A DNA stretch of 64,000 nt from the NCBI RefSeq assembly GCF_001598035.1, contig NZ_CP014835.1:1897001-1961000 (forward strand), written 5' to 3'. A program made the position numbers and the translations under genes. The first letter of the stretch is position 1. Each line of letters opens with the position of its first letter. The stretch comes from Streptococcus halotolerans. GTDB lineage: Bacteria > Bacillota > Bacilli > Lactobacillales > Streptococcaceae. The notes beneath the pieces are model-generated. The model was not told the DNA's origin, made no database searches, and saw nothing but the letters and a program-made list of their open reading frames with translations. Shown piece after piece: positions 9,165-18,213 of this stretch.

Positions 9165-9614
9165 ATGACTAAAGTACGTGGATTTGAATTAATAACAGCT
9201 TTTGAAGGACAAGCTGACCTTCTCCCTAAACGAGAAACTGCTCATGCCGCGGGTTATGATTTGAAGGTGGCGGAAGAAATTGAAATTGATCCAGGGGAGA
9301 TTGTCCTTGTCCCAACGGGTGTCAAGGCTTACATGCAAGACGGCGAAGTGCTCTATCTCTATGACCGCTCGTCTAATCCTCGAAAAAAAGGACTTATTTT
9401 AATCAACTCTGTCGGGGTCATTGATGGAGACTACTATAATAACGAAGGAAACGAGGGTCATATCTTTGCTCAAATGCAAAATATTTCAGACCAAGTTGTT
9501 CGTTTAGAAAAAGGAGACCGTATTGTTCAAGGCGTGTTTGCGCCATTCTTAGTAGTAGATGGAGATAGCGCTACTGGTTCAAGGACAGGTGGTTTCGGCA
9601 GTACAGGAAAATAG
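9165..9614 (+). CDS. dut: dUTP diphosphatase (trimeric dUTPase family)
   Basis: Hydrolyses dUTP to dUMP and diphosphate, keeping uracil out of DNA and supplying dUMP for thymidylate. The 149-residue protein has the dUTPase motifs in order: HAAGYDLK (motif 1), LYDRSSNPRKKG (motif 2), NSVGVIDGDYYNNEGNEG (motif 3), KGDRIVQGVFAPF (motif 4) and the C-terminal Gly-rich arm RTGGFGSTGK (motif 5). The gene ends 15 bp before radA, with which it is almost certainly cotranscribed. Confidence 0.95.
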   Translation: MTKVRGFELITAFEGQADLLPKRETAHAAGYDLKVAEEIEIDPGEIVLVPTGVKAYMQDGEVLYLYDRSSNPRKKGLILINSVGVIDGDYYNNEGNEGHIFAQMQNISDQVVRLEKGDRIVQGVFAPFLVVDGDSATGSRTGGFGSTGK

Positions 9615-9629
9615 TCAAGGAGGCTTATC

Positions 9630-10991
9630 ATCGCAAAGAAAAAATCGAGTTTTGTATGCCAAGAATGTGGTTACAATTCCCCAAAATACCTAGGGCGCTG
9701 CCCCAATTGCTCGGCTTGGTCGTCCTTTGTCGAAGAAGTAGAAGTTCAAGAGGTTAAAAATGCTCGCATTAGCCTGACAGGTGAAAAAGCACGCCTAACG
9801 AAGCTCAAAGATGTGACTTCTATCCATTATGCTCGAACCAAAACAAATATGGATGAATTTAACCGCGTTCTTGGTGGAGGTGTCGTTCCAGGCAGTTTGG
9901 TTTTGATCGGTGGGGATCCTGGTATTGGGAAGTCGACACTTCTCTTGCAAGTATCGACTCAACTAGCTCATCAAGGAACTGTGTTATATGTTTCAGGAGA
10001 AGAATCAGCTGAGCAGATCAAATTGCGCAGTGAGCGCTTAGGTGATATTGACAATGAATTTTACCTCTATGCTGAGACGAATATGGCACATATCCGCGCA
10101 GAGATCGAGAAGGTGCATCCAGATTTCCTTATTATCGATTCTATCCAAACCATCATGAGTCCAGAGATTTCTAGTGTGCAAGGTTCGGTTTCGCAAGTTC
10201 GGGAAGTAACGGCAGAGTTGATGAACCTAGCTAAAACGAATAGTATCGCAACGTTTATCGTTGGACACGTTACTAAAGAAGGAACGCTGGCTGGTCCTCG
10301 CATGTTAGAGCACATGGTGGATACCGTGCTTTATTTTGAAGGAGAACGCCATCACACTTTCCGTATTCTACGTGCTGTTAAAAATCGCTTTGGTTCAACG
10401 AATGAAATTGGGATTTTTGAGATGCAATCAGGCGGTTTGGTCGAAGTTCTCAACCCTAGTCAGGTCTTTTTGGAGGAGCGTTTGGACGGGGCGACAGGTT
10501 CGGCTATCGTTGTGACTATGGAAGGAACCCGTCCAATTTTGGCAGAGGTCCAGGCTCTTGTGACGCCGACGGTTTTTGGAAATGCTAAACGTACAACTAC
10601 GGGTCTTGATTTTAATCGAGTGAGCTTGATTATGGCTGTTCTTGAAAAACGATGTGGTTTGCTCTTGCAAAATCAAGATGCTTACCTTAAGTCAGCTGGC
10701 GGTGTCAAGCTAGATGAGCCAGCTATTGACCTAGCTGTCGCAGTAGCAATTGCTTCTAGCTATAAAGAAAAACCGACCAGCCCACAAGAAGCTTTTATCG
10801 GAGAAATTGGATTGACTGGTGAGATTCGTCGTGTGACTCGTATTGAACAACGAATCAACGAAGCGGCTAAACTGGGTTTTACCAAGATCTATGCTCCTAA
10901 AAATTCATTACAAGGCATTGATATTCCAGATAATATTCAGGTTGTTGGTGTTTCAACCGTTGGAGAGGTTTTGAAGAGAGTGTTCGCTTAA
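9630..10991 (+). CDS. radA: DNA repair/recombination helicase RadA, apparent AUC start
   Basis: RadA (Sms) is a hexameric DnaB-like helicase that drives D-loop branch migration in recombination and transformation. The first ATG/GTG/TTG in frame that an ORF caller finds is GTG 9813, but the frame is open and clearly RadA from 9630. It encodes [21 protein letters not shown] with zinc-finger Cys10, 13, 24 and 27. The in-frame TAG of dut at 9612-9614 leaves only TCA-AGG-AGG-CTT-ATC-ATC before GCA, so no AUG, GUG or UUG is possible. AAGGAGG (9617-9623) is 6 nt from ATC 9630, giving 453 residues. Walker [11 protein letters not shown] is at 94-103, with a KNRFG motif near 250 and a C-terminal Lon-like domain. 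Confidence 0.93.
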   Translation: MAKKKSSFVCQECGYNSPKYLGRCPNCSAWSSFVEEVEVQEVKNARISLTGEKARLTKLKDVTSIHYARTKTNMDEFNRVLGGGVVPGSLVLIGGDPGIGKSTLLLQVSTQLAHQGTVLYVSGEESAEQIKLRSERLGDIDNEFYLYAETNMAHIRAEIEKVHPDFLIIDSIQTIMSPEISSVQGSVSQVREVTAELMNLAKTNSIATFIVGHVTKEGTLAGPRMLEHMVDTVLYFEGERHHTFRILRAVKNRFGSTNEIGIFEMQSGGLVEVLNPSQVFLEERLDGATGSAIVVTMEGTRPILAEVQALVTPTVFGNAKRTTTGLDFNRVSLIMAVLEKRCGLLLQNQDAYLKSAGGVKLDEPAIDLAVAVAIASSYKEKPTSPQEAFIGEIGLTGEIRRVTRIEQRINEAAKLGFTKIYAPKNSLQGIDIPDNIQVVGVSTVGEVLKRVFA

Positions 10992-11050
10992 TGAGAAAAG
11001 TCCATTTTTGAGAATTTTTCCAATTACTTAATGTTCTATATAGGAAAGAA

Positions 11051-11096
11051 AAACTCTTAGAAAGGTGCTAAATCACCAGTTCTAAGAGTTTGTTTT
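11051..11096 (+). terminator. Terminator after radA
   Basis: AAACTCTTAGAA (11051-11062) pairs perfectly with TTCTAAGAGTTT (11080-11091), with an inner GGTG/CACC stem, followed by GTTTT. Confidence 0.8.
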
Positions 11097-11197
11097 AATG
11101 ATAAGCAAGACCTACATTTTTAACGGTTTATCGTTTAGAAGGGTTGTTAACCTTCAAGCCAATCCTAACAACCGTCATTTTTTAGTGATTGTTTTTA

Positions 11198-11386
11198 TTA
11201 AGAATTGTAACCAAACATGATCACAAAAAGTGATGCATATCCAATCAACATTAATAATACCAGATAAATCACTAATAATAAGATTTTTGAGGGTTTGGAT
11301 AAGGTAAGTTTAGCTTGATTTTTGATAAGTAACATTCCTGTGGCAACGTAGGCAAGGAATCCCACAAGGATTAGACAGCGAAACAA
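11198..11386 (-). CDS. Small two-helix membrane protein, unknown function
   Basis: 62 residues with two hydrophobic helices (about 4-20 and 34-56) joined by a basic linker (KNQAKLTLSKPSK), as expected for a small integral membrane protein. The TTG start is preceded by TTGGAG about 9 nt upstream on the minus strand. I do not recognise the family. Coding status rests on the membrane-protein character and the ribosome site only. Confidence 0.45.
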   Translation of the reverse strand: MFRCLILVGFLAYVATGMLLIKNQAKLTLSKPSKILLLVIYLVLLMLIGYASLFVIMFGYNS

Positions 11387-11667
11387 TTGGCATCACTCCA
11401 ATCTAGTTAAGATAGCTGCTCTTAATGTTAGTATAACACTCTTATGGTAATTTGCTTTGGCAGGGCAAACGTACGAAAGATTTTGAATGAAACAATAACG
11501 TTTTTTTGTCTTTCAACAAGATGTTTTTTGTAATTGTCACTATAGAAAAAACGAAATGGTCGATTGTTAATTGTATCATCATTCGGAAATAACTGTCTCA
11601 TTCCTACTTTGATTAGTAAATTTGACACAGAGTGACTATTCGATGATGCTTATTTTCTGTTTTCCAT

Positions 11668-11675
11668 GCTATAAT
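11668..11675 (+). promoter_or_regulatory. Extended -10 promoter of rlmB
   Basis: TG-C-TATAAT ends 6 nt before the rlmB ATG, which predicts a leaderless or nearly leaderless mRNA. Confidence 0.55.
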
Positions 11676-11681
11676 GGTGAT

Positions 11682-12431
11682 ATGAAAGAAAAACTTACTG
11701 AACTAGAAAATAAGGACATGGTCTATGGTGTCCATGCGGTCACTGAAAGTCTAGAAGCTAATACTGGTAATAAACTCTACATCCAAGATGACCTAAAAGG
11801 AAAAAATGTTGACAAAATCAAGGCTCTAGCGGCCAAGAAAAAAGTATCTATTTCTTGGACACCAAAGAAAAGTTTGTTCGAAATGACTGGTGGTGCTGTT
11901 CATCAAGGTTTTGTCCTTCGTGTCTCTGAGTTTGCCTATGCAGAGCTAGATGACATTCTCGAAAAGGCAGAAATGCAAGACAATCCTCTAGTTTTGATTT
12001 TGGATGGCTTGACCGATCCGCACAACTTTGGGTCTATCTTACGAACGGCGGATGCTACTGGGGTAACTGGGGTCATCATTCCTAAACACCGTGCGGTTGG
12101 AGTAACACCAGTGGTTGCCAAAACCTCTACCGGTGCGGTTCAACACGTTCCGATTGCTCGTGTGACCAACCTTAGTCAAACTCTTGATAAGCTTAAGTCA
12201 GCGGGTTTCTGGATTTTTGGAACGGATATGAATGGGACCCCATCTCACCAATGGAATACTAGTGGCAAACTTGCTTTGCTTATCGGCAATGAGGGTAAGG
12301 GGATTTCCCAAAACATCAAAAAACAAGTGGATGAAATGATTACTATCCCTATGGATGGGCATGTGCAGAGCCTTAATGCCAGTGTCGCGGCAGCAGTGCT
12401 CATGTACGAGGTTTTCCGCAATAAAATATAA
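11682..12431 (+). CDS. rlmB: 23S rRNA (guanosine-2'-O)-methyltransferase, TrmH/SpoU family
   Basis: SPOUT-class 2'-O-methyltransferase; RlmB modifies G2251 of 23S rRNA (E. coli numbering). The 249-residue protein has an N-terminal substrate-binding domain (VYGVHAVTESLEA...) and a C-terminal knotted SAM-binding domain with motif 1 LDGLTDPHNFGSILRTA, motif 2 LLIGNEGKGIS and motif 3 SLNASVAAAVLMYE. An open frame extends upstream to a TTG at 11622, but TATAAT at 11670-11675 lies inside that extension, so ATG 11682 is the plausible start despite having no Shine-Dalgarno. yacP follows 21 bp downstream. Confidence 0.93.
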   Translation: MKEKLTELENKDMVYGVHAVTESLEANTGNKLYIQDDLKGKNVDKIKALAAKKKVSISWTPKKSLFEMTGGAVHQGFVLRVSEFAYAELDDILEKAEMQDNPLVLILDGLTDPHNFGSILRTADATGVTGVIIPKHRAVGVTPVVAKTSTGAVQHVPIARVTNLSQTLDKLKSAGFWIFGTDMNGTPSHQWNTSGKLALLIGNEGKGISQNIKKQVDEMITIPMDGHVQSLNASVAAAVLMYEVFRNKI

Positions 12432-12452
12432 GCCATATAAGAAGGAGAAAAA

Positions 12453-12968
12453 ATGGTAAAAAAACGTATTCTCCTGGTCGACGGTTATAATATGATTGCT
12501 TTTTGGCAGGAGACACGACAGCTCTTTAAGACAAATCAACTGGATGATGCTCGAAATGTGCTCTTGCGTAAGCTCAATAATTATGCTCATTTTGAACATT
12601 TGGATATCGTTTGTGTTTTCGATGCTCAGTTTGTGCCAGGAACACGACAGCGCTACGATCAGTACAGGGTTCAAGTGATCTTTACGGAGGAAGACGAGAC
12701 GGCTGATAGCTACATCGAGCGTTTAGCAGCAGAGCTCAACAATCCAATCCATTTAGTAGAAGTGGCGACTAGCGATTTGAACGAACAATGGACCATTTTC
12801 TCACAAGGGGCGCTCCGAGTATCGGCGCGTGAATTGGAAGAGCGTGTCAATACCGTTAAATCTGATTTGGACAAGATGTCGCAAAGTATTGATTTGAAAA
12901 AACCAAGATTGAGGCCATGGGACGACCATCAACTCTCTAAATTGAAAGGTCTTTTGAATGAGTTGTAA
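12453..12968 (+). CDS. yacP: NYN-domain RNase (YacP/Rae1 family)
   Basis: 171-residue NYN/PIN-like nuclease. In Bacillus the homologue Rae1 cuts mRNA within translating ribosomes. The N-terminal core RILLVDGYNMIAFW carries the first conserved Asp, with CVFDAQFVPG and FTEEDETADSYIERLA holding further acidic residues of the active site, and the C-terminal tail is charged. A strong AAGAAGGAGA site precedes the ATG. Pairing with rlmB is usual in Firmicutes. Confidence 0.9.
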   Translation: MVKKRILLVDGYNMIAFWQETRQLFKTNQLDDARNVLLRKLNNYAHFEHLDIVCVFDAQFVPGTRQRYDQYRVQVIFTEEDETADSYIERLAAELNNPIHLVEVATSDLNEQWTIFSQGALRVSARELEERVNTVKSDLDKMSQSIDLKKPRLRPWDDHQLSKLKGLLNEL

Positions 12969-13013
12969 ATCGTCTGACCGCAAGGAGATCATAAATCTCA
13001 AGTAGATGTTTTG

Positions 13014-13038
13014 AAACTATCTTTTAGATAGTTTTTTT
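13014..13038 (+). terminator. Terminator after yacP
   Basis: AAACTATCT / AGATAGTTT with a 3 nt loop, followed by a T run that runs directly into the next promoter. Confidence 0.75.
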
Positions 13039-13046
13039 GTTATAAT
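13038..13046 (+). promoter_or_regulatory. Extended -10 promoter of the DegV gene
   Basis: TG-T-TATAAT immediately downstream of the terminator T run, 44 bp before the ATG. Confidence 0.55.
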
Positions 13047-13089
13047 GTAAAAAAACTTTGATATTCAAAATATTTGAAAAGAGAATGAA

Positions 13090-13950
13090 ATGACTTTTAA
13101 ACTTGTAACAGACTCAACTGCTGATCTTAATGAAACCTGGGCTAAAGATAATGATGTAACGGTTTTAGGCTTGACGATTAGCCTAGACGGAATGACTTAT
13201 GAGACCGTTGGAGATAATCGCATAACATCAGAAGAGTTATTGGCAGCTATGCAAACTGGAAGTAACCCAACAACCAGTCAAATCAATGTTGGGGTTTTTG
13301 AAGCTTATTTCCGCCAAGAGGTTCAAAAAGGAAATAACCTTTTGTATATGGCTTTTTCGTCAGTATTGTCAGGAACTTATCAGTCTGCAGTGATGGCACG
13401 CGAGATGATTTTAGAAGAATACCCTGAGGCCCGTATTGAGATTGTCGATACCTTAGCTGCGGCTGGTGGTGAAGGCTTTTTGGTTATGCTAGCGGCTGAA
13501 AAACGTAATCAGGGTCAGCCATTGGATCAGGTTGTCGCAGACATGAAAGCCGTCAGCCCTTATTTGTATAGTCATTTTTTAGTGGATGATCTTTATCATT
13601 TGATGCGCGGAGGTCGCCTGTCAAAAAGTTCGGCTGTTATTGGGAGTTTGATCAATATCAAGCCACTGTTATGGATTAACGATCAAGGAAAACTGGCACC
13701 CTTGACCAAAGTGAGAGGGCGTAAAAAAGGGATTAGAGAGATGGTTGAAAAGTCTCTCGAAGATTTAGATTATACGACAGTCGTTCTTGCCCATGCTGGT
13801 GACACCGAAGCGGCTCAAAAAATAGAAGAGTATTTATTAGATGAAAGTGGTGTTAGGTGTGTTATCCAGCTACCTCTAGGACCTGTTATTGCAGCTCATG
13901 TCGGCCCTGGAACGCTAGCTATCTTCACCATTAAAAAAAGTCCGAGATAA
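13090..13950 (+). CDS. DegV family fatty-acid-binding protein (FakB type)
   Basis: 286-residue DegV/EDD-fold protein. FakB proteins hold a fatty acid while FakA phosphorylates its carboxyl group, feeding exogenous fatty acids into phospholipid synthesis. Visible motifs are FKLVTDSTADLNE near the N-terminus, SSVLSGTYQSA and MRGGRLSKSSAVIG, which carry the Ser/Thr and Arg contacts to the lipid carboxyl group. A FakA gene is present at 28.4 kb. Which fatty acid class it binds cannot be told from sequence. Confidence 0.9.
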   Translation: MTFKLVTDSTADLNETWAKDNDVTVLGLTISLDGMTYETVGDNRITSEELLAAMQTGSNPTTSQINVGVFEAYFRQEVQKGNNLLYMAFSSVLSGTYQSAVMAREMILEEYPEARIEIVDTLAAAGGEGFLVMLAAEKRNQGQPLDQVVADMKAVSPYLYSHFLVDDLYHLMRGGRLSKSSAVIGSLINIKPLLWINDQGKLAPLTKVRGRKKGIREMVEKSLEDLDYTTVVLAHAGDTEAAQKIEEYLLDESGVRCVIQLPLGPVIAAHVGPGTLAIFTIKKSPR

Positions 13951-13974
13951 ATGAGAAATAAAAAGAAAAAACAC

Positions 13975-14004
13975 TTGACTTTAATCGATGTTTTTTGATA
14001 TGAT
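13975..14004 (+). promoter_or_regulatory. Promoter of rplM-rpsI
   Basis: TTGACT (13975-13980), an 18 bp spacer and TATGAT (13999-14004). Confidence 0.7.
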
Positions 14005-14010
14005 ATTAAA

Positions 14011-14115
14011 CGGTATTGTTTACCCCATTTGAAAGGCCCCGGAACCTTCCAAATACTTTTGGTGGGACGGAACACCCACCGCACTTGTAAACAAATATTA
14101 CGAATTCGTATAGGA
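14011..14115 (+). promoter_or_regulatory. L13-type ribosomal protein leader RNA
   Basis: The ~110 nt 5' UTR of rplM folds into at least a GGTGGG/CCCACC hairpin (around 14060-14080) with a GGCCCCGGAACCTTCC segment before it. Its position and composition fit the Firmicute L13 leader through which L13 represses its own operon. The assignment is by position and general look, not by alignment. Confidence 0.55.
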
Positions 14116-14121
14116 GAAATC

Positions 14122-14568
14122 ATGAACAAAACAACTTTCATGGCTAAACCAGGCCAAGTTGAACGTAAATGGTACGTTGTTGACGCAACAGATGTGCCAC
14201 TTGGACGTCTTTCTGCAGTAGTTGCTAGCGTACTTCGCGGAAAAAACAAACCAACTTTCACTCCACACACTGATACAGGTGATTTTGTGATTGTTATCAA
14301 TGCTGAAAAAGTTAAATTAACTGGTAAAAAAGCAACTGATAAAATCTACTACACTCACTCAATGTATCCAGGTGGATTGAAACAAATCTCTGCTGGTGAA
14401 CTTCGTTCTAAAAACGCTGTGCGTTTGATCGAAAAATCAGTTAAAGGCATGCTTCCACACAACACTCTTGGACGTGCACAAGGCATGAAATTGAAAGTCT
14501 TCACAGGCGCTGAGCACGCACATGCTGCTCAACAACCAGAAGTACTTGATATCTCAGGACTTATCTAA
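14122..14568 (+). CDS. rplM: 50S ribosomal protein L13
   Basis: 148-residue primary rRNA-binding protein needed early in large-subunit assembly. Family signatures include [23 protein letters not shown] and [15 protein letters not shown], and the C-terminal half has [18 protein letters not shown]. The ATG follows TAGGAGAAAT; the open frame upstream lies in the leader RNA and is not coding. rpsI follows 26 bp later, the conserved L13-S9 operon. Confidence 0.98.
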   Translation: MNKTTFMAKPGQVERKWYVVDATDVPLGRLSAVVASVLRGKNKPTFTPHTDTGDFVIVINAEKVKLTGKKATDKIYYTHSMYPGGLKQISAGELRSKNAVRLIEKSVKGMLPHNTLGRAQGMKLKVFTGAEHAHAAQQPEVLDISGLI

Positions 14569-14594
14569 TCTAAGAGGAAAGGAGCAACATAAAC

Positions 14595-14987
14595 ATGGCA
14601 CAAGCACAATATGCAGGTACTGGTCGTCGTAAAAACGCGGTTGCACGCGTTCGTTTGGTACCAGGTACTGGTAAAATCACAGTTAACAAAAAAGATGTAG
14701 AAGAGTACATTCCACGTGCAGACCTTCGTCTTGTTATCAACCAACCATTTGCAGTAACTTCAACTGAAGGTTCATACGACGTTTTCGTAAACGTTATTGG
14801 TGGTGGATACGGTGGTCAATCAGGTGCAATCCGTCACGGTATTGCACGTGCGCTTCTTCAAGTAGACCCAGACTTCCGCGATTCATTGAAACGCGCTGGA
14901 CTTCTTACTCGTGACGCACGTATGGTTGAGCGTAAAAAACCAGGTCTTAAGAAAGCACGTAAAGCATCACAATTCTCAAAACGTTAA
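14595..14987 (+). CDS. rpsI: 30S ribosomal protein S9
   Basis: 130 residues. It has the S9 core ([41 protein letters not shown]) and the basic C-terminal tail ending [12 protein letters not shown], whose last residues reach the P-site tRNA. It is cotranscribed with rplM and followed by a terminator. Confidence 0.98.
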   Translation: MAQAQYAGTGRRKNAVARVRLVPGTGKITVNKKDVEEYIPRADLRLVINQPFAVTSTEGSYDVFVNVIGGGYGGQSGAIRHGIARALLQVDPDFRDSLKRAGLLTRDARMVERKKPGLKKARKASQFSKR

Positions 14988-15015
14988 TTATCAGCGATAT
15001 ATCAACGTTTCAAAG

Positions 15016-15048
15016 CACTTCATGGTTCACACCATGGGGTGTTTTTTG
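15016..15048 (+). terminator. Terminator after rpsI
   Basis: CACTTCATGG pairs with CCATGGGGTG, followed by TTTTTT. Confidence 0.8.
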
Positions 15049-15049
15049 A

Positions 15050-15352
15050 TGATTTTTTAACAAAATTCACACCACTTTTCACACCAAATTCCCGCCACTA
15101 TTAGTATGTTGTAGTTCAAGTTACTGCAAAGTAATGATGAGTTTTTCAATACAGATGGTGAATTGAAATAGAAAGTATTAGTATAAAAGACTATCGGTAT
15201 CGTTTTTTAATGGATTGTCGTAAAAATCTCATAGAAGCGTTGCTCTATTACTATTTCAGTTAGCAGCGCTATTACCCTATTTTCTTCAATATAGGACGCT
15301 TTATCATTTTGTGACTTTTTATGTTCTCTTTGAAATGCCTGTATTTAATTGG
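15050..15352. other. Gene-free stretch after rpsI
   Basis: No reading frame I can support. TTCACACC occurs three times in 60 bp (15026, 15066, 15078), the first inside the rpsI terminator. The 3' end of rpsI is a known integration site for some streptococcal elements, so this could be attachment-site debris, but no integrase is present. Confidence 0.4.
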
Positions 15353-15390
15353 ACAAGAAAAAGACAAACCTCAAAACTGACGTCTGTCTT
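15353..15390 (-). terminator. Terminator of the ThrE-like gene
   Basis: On the minus strand AAGACAGAC pairs with GTTTGTCTT, followed by TTTCTTG. Confidence 0.75.
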
Positions 15391-15418
15391 TGTTGTGAAG
15401 CCAGCACTAGATGTTAGC

Positions 15419-16669
15419 TTATTTTTTTTTCTTCTTAAAAAGTGACAAGGGGAATTGCTGGATGATACTAATGGCAATAGTAATAGCAAAGGCTGTTACA
15501 AAGGATGTTCTCATATGTGTCATCGCTAATTCGCTTGAACCTGTTAGTAAGAAGTAAATGCCACGGTAGAAACTTAGTCCGGGAATCAAAGGGAACATGC
15601 TGGTAGCTAGGAAAATAGTCATTGGTGTCTTCCGTCTAGCAGCTAGAATTTTTGATATCAAAGTGGCAAAGAGGCCGGGAATGAAGATAGCGATGATATC
15701 CATTCCAAAATTTTCTTTCAAAATCAAGTAAAGCACCCAAGAGACGGCACCGATGATTCCAATATCCAGCAAATAGCGTTTGGGAACATTATAGGTAATC
15801 GAAAAGGCAATTGTGCCAATCCCTGCGGCAAGTGTTCTTATCAAGAAGCCAATCACTGTAACTGTTTCCGTTGAGAAAGTTCCTGTCATTTGATCCGCAA
15901 AGGGGAGAATTTCAGTCATCCCAGCTACGCCAGCTGAAATGGAGATACAGGTCATGATGGCGGACATTAGTAGGGTAAAGCCGATTGAGAAATTATTATG
16001 AGAAATCTCTCGCACAGCGTTAATGAAGAATCCTCCTGGTACCATAATCATCAAGGCACCTAAGATAATGATACTTCTTGTTTCTCCGAGTCCAAGAAAA
16101 TAAAAGAAGTTGACAGATAAACTGACTATCGAACTAGCTAGGATGGTGGTTAGAAATGGGGTGTGAATCCGAGCAGATCCTACTTGGATAAACCAACCAG
16201 CGAGCAGACCAGCGACAGCAGCTGCGAAAGAATCAATGGGTGAGCTTCCTAGCGCTAGAGAGAAGCCACCAGCACCAAAGAAGTAGGCTGCCAAAATAGT
16301 CCAGATAGAATATAAGACACTATTGTTGATTTCTTTTAAGCGATGAAAGACATACGAGGGAGTTACCTTGTTTTTTTTCGATAGGCTTCTAGAAAGAGCA
16401 TTGACGGCTTCTAGTTTACCTAAATCCATGGCAGTTTCATTAACATTCATCACTTTTGATTCTTGATACCCCAGTTGATTGGTGCCTGAAGCGATAATGC
16501 CTTGATTGACTACGTAAACCTCGAATTGCTCGATATCTAAAGAGTCAGCAATATGGTTCATTGTGGTTTCGATACGGAATACCTCGGCTCCTGATTCCAT
16601 GAGAATACGTCCAGCAAAGAGGACGGCATCGATTTCATTTTTAAGGGTGGCAATTGGACGTCGTTTCAT
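15419..16669 (-). CDS. Threonine/serine exporter family protein (ThrE type)
   Basis: 416-residue protein with both family halves. A cytoplasmic N-terminal region (about 1-120, with LFAGRILMESGAEVFRIETTMNHIA and NQGIIASG) belongs to the DUF1212/ThrE domain, and about ten hydrophobic helices follow, covering the remainder of ThrE and the DUF3815 module. It ends in a lysine-rich tail. Corynebacterial ThrE exports threonine and serine with the proton gradient; the substrate here is inferred. It is monocistronic and divergent from the alcohol dehydrogenase. Confidence 0.88.
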   Translation of the reverse strand: MKRRPIATLKNEIDAVLFAGRILMESGAEVFRIETTMNHIADSLDIEQFEVYVVNQGIIASGTNQLGYQESKVMNVNETAMDLGKLEAVNALSRSLSKKNKVTPSYVFHRLKEINNSVLYSIWTILAAYFFGAGGFSLALGSSPIDSFAAAVAGLLAGWFIQVGSARIHTPFLTTILASSIVSLSVNFFYFLGLGETRSIIILGALMIMVPGGFFINAVREISHNNFSIGFTLLMSAIMTCISISAGVAGMTEILPFADQMTGTFSTETVTVIGFLIRTLAAGIGTIAFSITYNVPKRYLLDIGIIGAVSWVLYLILKENFGMDIIAIFIPGLFATLISKILAARRKTPMTIFLATSMFPLIPGLSFYRGIYFLLTGSSELAMTHMRTSFVTAFAITIAISIIQQFPLSLFKKKKK

Positions 16670-16937
16670 TTGCTTTCTGGCTCCTATCCTATTTCGTAAT
16701 ATATCTCAAAAGTAAAGAAAAATACGCTTAGATGTTAACTCCACTCTTGGTAGCTGTTTTTTTAATTAACCGATTGTATCTACATTATAAAAGGTGCTCT
16801 CCTTTTTGACAATGCTTGAGCTAAAAATCCTTAAAAATGTTAAAAATTTCTTGATTTTATCAGCAGAAGTGATAAGATAGAGAATAACATTTTGAATTTT
16901 TGGATAATTCAAAAAATATTTTACTAAGGAGAGTGCT

Positions 16938-18035
16938 ATGACAACCAACAATATGTCCAATTACAGTTATGGGGTGGATTGCTTTCAGGAAATTCCTCAA
17001 GTTCTGAAGTCTTATCATGTTAGGAGCGTAGCGCTCATTGGTGGTGAGAAAGCCTTGGCTAGTTCAGCTGACCAAGTGGTTACGATTTTAGAAACAAATG
17101 GCTACGAAGTGACTGGTCAGTTTATCTATGGGACAGATTCGACCCAGTCCAATATCGACAAACTAGTGGCTAATCCAGATGTGGCTCGTGCGGATATCAT
17201 TTTTGGATTTGGTGGCGGACGTGCGCTGGATACGGCTAAGATGGTGGCACATGAACTAGAAAAAGATATCATGACCTTCCCGACCATCTGTTCTAATTGC
17301 TCAGCCGGAACAGCTATTGCCGTTATTTATAAGGATGATCATAGTCTCCTTAAATATGGCTATCCTGAAACGCCAGTTCATATCTTTATTAATACTAAAG
17401 TGATTGCCGAGGCACCAGTTAAGTATTTCTGGGCAGGCATTGGAGATGGGATCTCTAAGGCCCCTGAAGTGGAACGTGCTGCTTATAAATATGAACAAGG
17501 CGGCGGTAAGCTGTCGCATACAGGCGTTTTAGGCCGAGCGGTAGCCCTCTCTTCAAAAGATGCTTTTTATGAGTATGGTCAAATGGGATTAAAAGATGTC
17601 GAAAATAATAGACCATCAAAAGCAGTAGAGGAGATTGCTTTAGCTATTCTTGTCTCTACTGCTTATGCTTCAAACTTAGTGAACCAACCTGATTTTTATT
17701 TCAACTCTTGTCATGCTCATGCTTTTTATAATGGGACAACAGCTGTTAAACGTGACGGTGAGCATCTTCACGGTGCAGTAGTAGCTTTTGGTGTTATGGT
17801 ACTTCATGCTTATTTTAATGAAACAGAAGAACTGCATAAAGTCGCTTCTTTCAATAAATCCCTTGGCTTACCAGTAACCTTGAGCGATATTGGTTTGACA
17901 GAAACAGACATAGCAGCAGTGCTTGAATTAGCTTTGACAACCAATGAGTATAAACACACACCATTTGAGGCAGAGCGGTTTAAAGCAGCCATTCTAGCAG
18001 CAGATCAAGTGGGACAGTCTTTGGCTTTGGCTTGA
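16938..18035 (+). CDS. Iron-containing alcohol dehydrogenase family protein (glycerol dehydrogenase-like)
   Basis: 365-residue group III dehydrogenase. The N-terminal dinucleotide-binding domain carries FGFGGGRALDTAKMVA, and the C-terminal helical domain has metal-ligand candidates (GDGISK, NSCHAHAFYNG, GEHLHGAVVAFG). It resembles GldA-like proteins of lactic acid bacteria that oxidise glycerol or related polyols with NAD. The substrate is uncertain. The promoter region contains the dyad TTATCA-N7-TGATAA (16857-16875) overlapping a likely -10, which could be an operator. Confidence 0.85.
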   Translation: MTTNNMSNYSYGVDCFQEIPQVLKSYHVRSVALIGGEKALASSADQVVTILETNGYEVTGQFIYGTDSTQSNIDKLVANPDVARADIIFGFGGGRALDTAKMVAHELEKDIMTFPTICSNCSAGTAIAVIYKDDHSLLKYGYPETPVHIFINTKVIAEAPVKYFWAGIGDGISKAPEVERAAYKYEQGGGKLSHTGVLGRAVALSSKDAFYEYGQMGLKDVENNRPSKAVEEIALAILVSTAYASNLVNQPDFYFNSCHAHAFYNGTTAVKRDGEHLHGAVVAFGVMVLHAYFNETEELHKVASFNKSLGLPVTLSDIGLTETDIAAVLELALTTNEYKHTPFEAERFKAAILAADQVGQSLALA

Positions 18036-18152
18036 ACTTATTAGAGAAAACGTCATATCACTTGTCAAGCTTCCTTAATAAAGGGGGGTGATGGCTGATT
18101 GCTGGAATTGTGAAAGAGGTTGTCTCTTTATTGAAAATTCACAATAAAAGTT

Positions 18153-18181
18153 TTGACGAAAGACTATTTTTAGCGTAAAAT
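18153..18181 (+). promoter_or_regulatory. Promoter of rpoE
   Basis: TTGACG (18153-18158), a 17 bp spacer and TAAAAT (18176-18181). Confidence 0.7.
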
Positions 18182-18213
18182 AGAAAGGAATGATAACATA
18201 AGGAGAATAGGCC

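Noticed and set aside
9813..10991. radA starting at GTG 9813
   Set aside because: This would remove the conserved zinc finger, which is intact in the same frame upstream, and GTG 9813 has no ribosome site.
11428..11628. 66-codon minus-strand ORF before rlmB
   Set aside because: No ribosome site and no recognisable domain; it overlaps the rlmB promoter region.
12198..12674. 158-codon minus-strand ORF across rlmB and yacP
   Set aside because: Shadow of two well-supported genes on the other strand.
14029..14121. N-terminal extension of L13
   Set aside because: The extension lies in the leader RNA hairpins; ATG 14122 has the ribosome site and the family N-terminus.
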